In this document: in pieces, positions 56,170 through 64,000 of the stretch
Layout of the letters: the number at the start of each line of letters is the position of its first letter
Numbering within the stretch: position 1 is the first letter of the stretch
NCBI GenBank assembly: GCA_019914945.1
Contig: CM034102.1
Coordinates: 11,273,501 to 11,337,500 of the forward strand
DNA: 64,000 bases
DNA from: Typha latifolia
Taxonomy: Eukaryota; Streptophyta; Magnoliopsida; Poales; Typhaceae
Direction: 5' to 3'
Notes under the pieces: generated by a model
What the model was told of the DNA's origin: nothing
What the model saw: the letters and a program-made list of their open reading frames with translations, nothing else
The model's database searches: none
Made by a program: the position numbers and the translations under genes

Positions 56170-57259
56170 CGCTCATGTTCCCTAATACAGTGTTTTACCA
56201 TGTTACACGCCTTTGTTTGGAACTGTAGGGTTGCTAAAAAAAGACGCCTTAGACCAGTGCGGGGTGATGAATAAACAATTCAAGCTAGATGTACTAGTGT
56301 TGTTAGAGACATGCAAGTTGGAACGAGTTTGAACAAGTTTCCAAGGTGCTCAAACGTTGTTGGTCCTAGTTCATGATACCAGCCCAGGGTCCATTGGGGG
56401 TGATTCTAGTTTGTGGAAGAAAGAGATAGGATGGGTGGACGTCGTTGCGTCATCTAGGTATGCGTCACATCTAATCCTCACTCCGAAGTAGGGGACTACT
56501 TGGCTGTGGTCTGTGGTGTACACCAGCAACCACCTTCTTCAGCAAAAAGAACTATGGGAGGAACTTGCTGCCTTGGCCACCATTAACATTCTATGTATGG
56601 TAGCTAGGGACTTTAACACCTTCCTTTCACCTTAGAAAAAGAGATGCTGCGGAGTAGCCGAGCTTAGCACCATGTGCAAAGCATTCACAAAATTTATGGA
56701 AGACACGGGGTTGTTCGACTTGAGTTACGATGGAATCCCCTATACCTGGTGCAACAACCAGAGCGGCTCGGCTCATATTTGGGTCCGGTTGGATTGAGCT
56801 CGAGGGAATACGGAATGGCTTCGTGTACACCCAATGAACAAGATTCGTTCATTAGATCGTGCTGCCCCAGACAATGCACCACTCCTAATAGCTATCCTAT
56901 TGGCGGTTGGTAAGGTGGCGCAGCCTTTCTGGTTCGAGCTGTATTATATGGAGTACTCGGAATGCTAGAAATTTGTTGATGATATATGGATGCACCTTCC
57001 TCATGATAACCCTTTGCATGGGATCATGCATAACGTTAGTGAGCTCTAGGGAAGCCTGAGCAAGTGGAGCAAGGAAGCTGTGGGCAGCATGGAAGAGAAC
57101 CTAAAGTCGACCAACTCCATGACATCGGACTAGGAAGAGTGAGTTGCTAATGGACAGCTCCTTGACTAAGGGGTGCTTTACCTCAAGAGCTTGTATAACC
57201 AATAAGTCGCCCTCAATCATCAGCTCAACTTAAAATGGCTAAAGCTCTCTCATTTGAGG
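56170..57259 (+). pseudogene. LINE 3 endonuclease and linker relic
   Basis: Plus-strand pieces: FVWNCR near 56215 (the WNCRG motif) and DLSYDGIPYTWCNNQSG near 56720-56770 (the late endonuclease YTWCNN motif), then KIRSLDRAAPDNAPLLIAIL (about 56840-56900). At least four stops and two frameshifts. Confidence 0.8.
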
Positions 57260-59727
57260 TAGGTTGTAACGCCCCCGCCCGGCACGGGCACGTGCATACA
57301 CACGCGCCTGCACGACACGCGCGGCGCACGTGACAGATTGGGCGGGGCCCATCATGCACAGATACACTCCTGTGCACATATAATCATGACATCATCAAAT
57401 AACACATGCTAGCATATCCATGATCACATAATCCATCGCCAAATAAATCATACCATCAACCAAATAAATCTGTTAACATATGAATATCCACGTCCATAAT
57501 AATATACACTAGACCACTACATAATCTGGTAGGGCCCACACAGGCCACAACAAACCATCAAGATACAACTAAACAGCTGATACACGAGTGCTATAAAATC
57601 TAACATATACTACACAAATCATCATCTGATATAATAAAGTATAAATATAACAAACAACGATACAACTCAATGTCTAGTTAAACTATCTTCTATACTGTCT
57701 CGCATCAGTAGCTCACCTCATTATCACTCTAAAATATCTTCTCAATATATCTCAGGTCGCTATCACGTATCACAAATCTGAGGGATTAGAAAAGAAATAA
57801 AGAGAGTCATGAGCAAAAGGCTCAGTGAATAGACCTTACCCCGAATCAGTGATGCCAAACAGAGAGTAAATCATGTACTAGATAATATGAATCAGAAAGA
57901 GTATCATGTCTTGAATGAGTATATGATTGTATCCTCAATAATATATAAATGAAAAGTAGATAACATGTCATAACTGATAAAAGTATATAATCCTCGACCA
58001 TGAGTAAACAAATCTCCGTATCATACTATCATCATAACTTTCTCTCAAATATGACACATGATGCATGTCGACCATGACCACGTTATGATATCAAATGCAA
58101 TCATATATGATGAATATTGACCACTCGATAATCATATAACCAAATGATAATGAAATCATATGTATTTCTCAACATCATAATCATCACCGACATCTCGGTA
58201 TAATATCATCATACTAGACCACTATGCACAGTCAACACCCGGTACCCGATCTTAACATCATGCCCGAAAGCTCCGAGCATACTCTGCCATCCGCAAGGAG
58301 TATCTCAAATATAACCGTACTCTGTCATCTGCTAAGGGTATCAACATCCATCCAGACTGGGCACCCCACATAGTTGATAGAAACCTCGTGAGGATAACTC
58401 GCCACATATGCCCTGGCGAACGACATGTGTCCGATTGTCTATGCACACAGACTCAACTGACCTTGGACATGGGCCACAAGATATCGCATATCAACGACCA
58501 TAATCATCACTCCAGGCACCCCTAACCCTGGCGCCTACTCGGGTATCCTCATGCTTTCTATCAACTATCATATCAATCACATTTCATGCTTTCCTTCTAA
58601 ATGTCAGATCACATGCATATATCCAGTACGATAACGAGTCAATGTATAACAGAAATTTAGGTGGAATAGGAATCAAGAGAAAATGATGCAATGTAGTCTC
58701 CAACTGTATCGTCAACATATGCATACTCATGCTAATCTATTACATGCATACTCATGCTACAGAACAACTCGGTAAATAATCATAACAGTAGAATCATCTA
58801 TAATCATCTCTATATATATAACCAATGTACTCATATTTTAAATCAGCATAATCGAATGCATGATAAAATATGCTCGACTATAATCATCTCTAGATAAAAT
58901 CATATAATCATGTTGGAGGCCAAAACATGCATGTACATAAATATATAATATAACCTAATTTGATAAAGGCGTCTAAGGAATAAGACTACTCACTCTTGAT
59001 CAGAAGACGCAAACCACGTATCCCTCGTATCCGCCAATCAACCGAATGACAGCTCATCGCTAGTAAGATCCACGGGGTCTCAAATAAGGGGGTTCGGGGT
59101 CTGAAAATATTTAAGTAGCATGAAGTTAGTCGTTCATCTAATTAAAATCCGTTCATGTAATATAAGATAATTTAGTAGGTTTTAGAATTTCTACTTATCT
59201 TTATAACTAGCTAGATTTTAAAAATAAAACTATAAATATAGATAAAAAAACTAATTATAATTATATCTTGATTAATTAGAACTATATAATCACTACTTTA
59301 TAAAATAATAAATAAATAGATAAGCCTACTATTTTATTTGTTACAAAATAATAATGTATAATAGATTATTAGAATTACTTAAAATGTATCTCATAAGAAT
59401 AATAGTATATAAATTTGATAATTATAATTTACAAATCTATATATTACTTTAATAGGGATATAAATAATAAATATAAGTATTACCTATATTTATACCTAAT
59501 TAATCATTAGCTATACAAATTATAATTAATAATAATTATATTGAAGAATATATAATATTATTAAAATAGTTAATGTCTAAATAATCTATTTGCATTAATT
59601 AAGAAGAAAAATACCTAAATAAATAACATAAATAAAATAATTAATTAATAAATTAATGAAATTTGCCATCAGTGCTGGGCTCGGCCTAGCACTGTCTGCT
59701 ACAGTGTTGGGCCGAGCCCAACACTAT

Positions 59728-60200
59728 GCAGAAAGAAAGAGAAGGAGCTGAGGAAGAAGGAGAAAAAGAAAGAAAGAAAGAAAGGAAGGAAGAAGAAGAA
59801 GAAGAAGAAGAAGAAGAAGAAGAAGAAGAAGAAGAAGAGGAAGAGAGGAAGAGAAGAAAGAGAGGAGGTGAGGGAGGGGGTTGTGGACCCGAGCTGGCGG
59901 GGAGGGCACCGGCTGCTGGTGGCCATCTAGCAGCCAGCCTCTCGCCGGCGGCTCGACTCCGACGAGCCCGAGCCCAAGGCAAGAGAAAGAGAGCTAGATA
60001 GAGAGAGAAAGAGAGAGAGAGAGGGAGGGAGGGAAAGTGGGAAACATACCCCGGTGGTGGCAGGCCGGCGGCAGCACGAGGAAAAAGAGAGAGAAAGTTT
60101 GAGAAAGAGAGAGAGTTTGAGGGGAGGAGGAGAGAGAGAAAGACCGAGAGAGAGAGAGAGAGTGGGAGAAAGAGAGATGTAGAGGGAGAAAGAGAGGCGG
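59728..60200 (+). repeat. Long purine-rich tract
   Basis: Two blocks of almost pure A/G on the plus strand, at 59728-59880 and 59980-60200. The first includes a GAA-type run at 59790-59838. Serine/leucine-rich or glutamate-rich frames here come only from this composition. Confidence 0.9.
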
Positions 60201-60292
60201 TGGGGGGGTCTTGGCGGTGGCTTTGGTGGCGCTGGGGCCCGCCGTGGCCAGCTGGCCGCAGCCGGTTGGCTGCGGCCACGCGAGGGGGGCGT

Positions 60293-60384
60293 GGCACGCT
60301 CCCCTCCTGCCACTACATGGCACGAGGCCGGCTACACTGGCACGCTCCCCTCCTGCCACTACATGGCACGAGGCCGGCTACACT
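60293..60384 (+). repeat. Perfect 46-bp tandem duplication
   Basis: 60293-60338 and 60339-60384 are identical and start GGCACGCTCCCC. Their perfect match suggests a recent event within the LTR. Confidence 0.95.
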
Positions 60385-60449
60385 GTGGCCGGCCACGTCA
60401 TGCCATGTAACTAGTTTTTTTTATTTTTAGATTGGGTTGTTACATAGGT

Positions 60450-61870
60450 GGTTGACAGGGATAGGAACTCAAGTTCTTTCACATATAGGCCACCATTTGT
60501 CAGCTACACAATTTGATTTCGAGGATCTTGCGCCATAGTGTTGGGTTCAAAATCCTACAAAGGTCCAGCATGACTTCGTGTCCTTCTACCAAGAGCTGTG
60601 GGGACCTCTTGAAGAGCCAAGGTCAGACACTCTAGACTAGCCCCAGCTTCCCAAACTCACTCTAGCGAAAGCCCAATTCTTGGAGCACCCTGTGTAGGAG
60701 AAGATTAAGGAAGCCCTTTGGAGCCTTCCCTGTGCCAAGGCACTGAGCCCTAATGGACTGCAGGTAGAGGTTTACATTTCTTACTAGGAATAGATCGATG
60801 AGAGGCTTTGCTAGGTGATAAGACACTTCTTCGAGACGTCATCGCTGCCTTGCTCGTGAGGATAGACCTTCATCACATTAATACCAAAGAAAGATCATCG
60901 CATGTTGGTGAAAGACTATATACCCTAGTAGGCAAGCTGAAAGGCTCTCTATCAAAACTCATCGGGCCGGAGTAGGTAGCATTTGTGTCTGCAACGTCAC
61001 TAACAACTCTATAGCTGGGTAGGAGGTTGTCCATTCTATGCAAGCGAATAACCGAGGCTGTCATCCATGATGGTGAAGATGGACATAAAAAAAGCTAACA
61101 ACAAGGTAAGCTGATCGATCGTTATAAGGACACTCTGGCGCATGGGTTTTCCAGCAAGGTAATGTGGATGGTGCAAGCTTGCATCTCGTCCCCCCAGTTT
61201 GCTCTCCTTATTAATGGCAACCCCTCGAAGTGGATCATCTCATAACGAGGTCTATGTCAGGGTGACCCACTATCCCCCTACTTCTTCATCCTAGTCTCTC
61301 AAATACTTTCCTGGCTACTGAATGACAAGGTGGACAAGGGAGAGCTAAGAGGATTAGGTGGGAGATGTTCATCTGTCCCACGTACTTTACGCAAACCACC
61401 TGCATATCATGGTTGAGGATTCAACTAGCAATGCTTGCACGATCTTGGATTTCCTCGACCACTATGGAAAGATCACCAACCAAAAGGTCAACTTTGATAA
61501 ATCCGTGCCTAACAGTTGCCAGTAGGAGACTAGAGAGCAGCTCACATAGGTGCTAGGATTGAAGGTGGCTGCCGTGCCTTTTTGTTACCTTAGCGTCCTC
61601 ATATTAGGCAAGAGGGTGAAAGTCAGAGAGCATCGGCATATGGTGAAGCGCATTGAGAAGAAGCTTGTGAGATGGAACAAAAGCTTGCTATCCTAGGCGA
61701 GGAGACTCACGCTTGTGAACTCTACCTTGATCGCTCTCCCTGTAGGCTTAAAAGGACTTGGCTGTCAGACTTAGTGTTGGAGGCAATCACGAAAAGAACT
61801 CAAGCCTTCCTCTAGGGTAAAGGCGATGGGAGAGGGCTTAATCTACTAAATTGGGAAACGGCTACCAGAG
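60450..61870 (+). pseudogene. LINE 3 RT relic
   Basis: Pre-RT motif ALWSLPCAKALSPNGLQVEV (about 60710-60770), then TFITLIPKKDHRMLVKDY (about 60850-60910). The fingers/palm segment is frayed (MVKMDIKKANNK, about 61070). [16 protein letters not shown] (about 61250-61300) is good. The catalytic box reads [14 protein letters not shown] (about 61376), so YADD has become YANH. Then NFDKSVPN and GKRVKVREHRHMV. The protein is dead. Confidence 0.85.
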
Positions 61871-63340
61871 GTAAACATGAGGGGGGCTCACAGTTAAGAG
61901 ACTAAATGAGGCCAGAACTGCACACCTCGGAAGGTTGGTCTTCATGTACCTGAATAGCAAACCGATCATGTAGGTGAAGATACTATAGGCCAAGTACGGC
62001 GAGTTGGACGCCTAGGACCCGAAGCGTCCCCCTACCACATCATGAGTCTAGTGGGCCTTACCCCGCACGGCGCAGCCAAATAAAAATTGGTTGCTAAGAG
62101 CTCGTAGGAAATAGCTGAAATACTAGGGCTGCGTACGAGTCTTGGCTCTCTGAGATTCCCTAGAGTTGTTAGCTAAGGATTCTAAACAAGGAGCTAATGG
62201 ACGAGCAGTCGATGGTGGCGGATATTAAGGACGGTGGAAGTTGGAATTCTAAGAGGCTATGTAGGGAGGGTGGTGTCAATCTAGCCTTTGAGATCTCTAC
62301 TCTCCTAATGGGTACTGCCACCATAGAAGATATGTGGATATGGTGGCTGAATCCAAGGGGAGAGGCAATAATCAAAGCTATATACTCTTTCCTGTTGCCT
62401 CAATAGGAGGTGAGTTGGATAGGTTGGAGCGAACTATGATGGTTACTAATGGCACCAAGGATCAGGACCTTTTGCTGGAAGCTCTTTTGGGGCAGACTGC
62501 TGATAAGAGATCACATATGGAGATTACACATCAGCCCAGAGGATTAGTGCCCCATGTGTGGGCTTTTTAGAGAAAATGTGAAGCACTTGTTCTACACCTA
62601 TAGATATAGCTTGGCTGTTTGGGATGAACGAAGGTTGGTGGAAGGCCTTGAGGTTTTGATGGTGTGCTCAAAGTGGATCACCAAGGACGGTGGCAACAAC
62701 CGGGATGAAAACCAGTGGATCAAAGGAGTCACTGCCTTTATGCTTTGATACTCTAGAAGTAGAGGAACTCGATAGTCTTTGATGGCAAAGCCTTTCTACT
62801 AGGTGTGCCTGGCCTTATCATTAGCGGAGTACTAGAGGCTGGTGAAGAGCGCACCCAAGGTGGCCAAGACCAACAAGGTCATATGGCAAGCCCCGGATCA
62901 CAGTTGGCTTAAAGTCAATTCAGATAGGTCATACACGATCAGAGTTAGCTAAGGAGGAGCTGTGATAGTTATCGTAGATTCTAAAGATGAGCTAGTTTTG
63001 GCAGTGTGGGAATCATGCCTAGGAGTGTTTGGGGGTGTTCACTGAGTTGTGGACGATACGGTTGGGACTAAGGAGTGTTGAAGAAGGTTGCAAGGTGGTC
63101 GTTGAGTCTGATTGCCTAGAGGCCATCAAGATGTTGACGAAGAAGACCCAATGCCTTTGGCAGGTCAGGAACATAGTCATAGAGTGTTTACACCTAGCTA
63201 GAAGAAATGAAGAGGCAAAATTTGTACATGTGTGGAGAGATGGTAACATGGTAGCTAATTGGGCAGCTACCAAGGGTTATTATGCTACTAGCACGTGCTA
63301 CCTTAATCGGAGGGGTCCAATCCCCCTAAATATTTTGTAA
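61871..63340 (+). pseudogene. LINE 3 zf-RVT and RNase H relic
   Basis: The zf-RVT motif CGLFRENVKHLFYTYRYSLA is at 62557-62616 (the last Cys is lost). An RNase H start WLKVNSDRS (about 62905) and ESDCLEAIKMLTKKTQ (about 63105-63150) are followed by WRDGNMVANWAA and a stop near 63338. The 103-codon open frame at 63029-63340 is the best preserved part of this LINE. Confidence 0.82.
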
Positions 63341-63345
63341 CTTAC

Positions 63346-63842
63346 TACTAATGCTTTGAATGCGGCAGCAAGTTCCTAATATAAGTATCAAGAATTTTGG
63401 TCTATGGCTTTTGTTACAAAGTAATAACATATATAAACTTTTAGTAGTTTTGTTATCGTAGTGCAAAAGAAATGTTTGAATACGATTGAAAACATTCTTA
63501 AATACAGAAAATATATTTTCCGGTGTAGCAAAAGTTCTCAATGATGTTTGAAAATCAATGGAAGAGAAATTTAGAAATTGAATTTTTTAAGTCATCACAC
63601 TTAAACATGAATTGGGCACGCTTAAATGTTAGTACGAATTTTCTCAAATCTACCTAATCCCTAACGAAATATTCTACATTAACTCAAAGGTGATAAGGAT
63701 AGCAAGATCTAAAATCATATTCTAACAAAATGCATATAAATATACTTTGAACAAGGGTCGGATTTTAAATGGATAGTGATACAAATTGAATGTTAAACAA
63801 ATATGAAAATAAATCAGATACAGAGTCGCCAGGATAAATGAT
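63346..63842. other. No gene seen
   Basis: AT-rich sequence after the LINE end. TTTTGTTACAAAG at 63403-63415 is the reverse complement of the CTTTGTAACAAAA string at 54284-54296; 13 bases may be coincidence. Confidence 0.35.
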
Positions 63843-64000
63843 TGTATTATATGATTTGACCATGATAGTTGAGTCAGTTAGGTTCAATCAAGTTGAGTCT
63901 AATTAATTAATTTTGCATATGCCTTTTAAATTTAAATTAAAGCAGATACACATATATAAGCCCAGTAGCGTAAGTTGGATCTAACCTGCTATGACTTTAC
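63843..64000 (+). repeat. Start of a Gypsy-type LTR, cut by the window end
   Basis: Begins TGTATTATATGATTTG and shares the order of short blocks seen in family G1 (a GTTGAGTCAG-type string, then AATTTAAAT, then GGATCTAACCTGCTA-like). Similarity is partial, so the family call is tentative. Confidence 0.45.

Larger units (their letters stand above)
57265..60444 (-). repeat. Long solo LTR, 3.18 kb, copy 2
   Basis: Starts TGTAACGCCCCCG and ends GGGTTGTTACA, with the exact 5-bp duplication TAGGT at 57260-57264 and 60445-60449. There is no gag, pol or primer site, so it is a solo LTR and not a whole element. The sequence resembles the reverse of 41132-43960 in its length and its TGTAAC(A)CC terminus, and its left end is related to 6180-6345. 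It sits in the LINE 3 endonuclease/RT linker. Orientation is inferred from the match of the TGTAACAACCC end on the minus strand. Confidence 0.85.
54301..63345 (+). mobile_element. Third L1-type LINE, plus strand, split by a long solo LTR
   Basis: LINE reading left to right with ORF1 (54433-55450), endonuclease, RT, zf-RVT and RNase H relics, interrupted at 57265-60444. The two halves join at the WLTGIGTQVLS region. All frames are heavily broken. The 5' limit is near 54300 and the coding 3' end near 63340; no clean poly(A) or target-site duplication was found. Confidence 0.75.

Noticed and set aside
59686..60359. Ser/Pro/Leu-rich and Glu-rich frames of up to 203 codons
   Set aside because: They result from the purine tract and GAA repeat inside a solo LTR.
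54284..63415. 13-bp inverted match (CTTTGTAACAAAA) on both sides of LINE 3
   Set aside because: Inverted, not direct, so not a LINE target-site duplication; likely chance or a common retroelement tail string.

Overview
This is a stretch of plant nuclear DNA. The evidence is a plant-specific LOB-domain gene with a GT-AG intron, a plant PR-1 gene, and Ty1/Copia, Ty3/Gypsy and L1-type LINE relics primed or organised as in angiosperms. The GC-rich PR-1 coding sequence in AT-rich surroundings would suit a monocot or magnoliid, but I cannot name the species. No rRNA, tRNA or CRISPR array was seen.

Only two genes look intact, side by side on the minus strand at about 50.2-52.7 kb: an LBD23/LBD24-like LOB-domain protein (two exons, 139 aa) and a secreted PR-1 protein (single exon, 167 aa). 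Nearly everything else is decayed transposon sequence and simple repeats.

Layout. 1-11.3 kb: a tandem array of at least three related units. Each holds a short leader ORF, a small conserved terminal-exon relic and AT-rich spacer, and the units are separated by near-identical Copia-type LTR arrays and invaded by Gypsy pieces. 11.3-21.9 kb: a Copia element whose gag is split by a Gypsy element (14.19-20.63 kb), whose own gag is split by a second, gag-only Gypsy element (14.98-18.30 kb). 22.9-28.7 kb: a full-length but dead LINE with a 12-bp target-site duplication. 28.7-36.2 kb: LTR arrays, a possible hAT-like element, a 0.5-kb solo LTR and a Copia pol relic. 37.9-49.7 kb: a second LINE broken by a Gypsy solo LTR (which contains a 2.8-kb solo LTR), by a truncated Gypsy element containing a Copia-like LTR, and by a Copia solo LTR. 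50-53 kb: the genic island. 54.3-63.3 kb: a third LINE, plus strand, split by a 3.18-kb solo LTR. The window ends inside another Gypsy-type LTR.

How it fits together: the retroelements do not form a functional system. The window is a record of successive insertions, several of which can be dated relative to one another from target-site duplications and from reading frames that resume across insertions. The least explained signals are the conserved exon in the tandem units, a palindromic GCGTTCGAACGC-type motif shared by LTRs of unrelated Copia and Gypsy families, and a duplicated promoter segment upstream of the LBD gene. I found no convincing new gene system.
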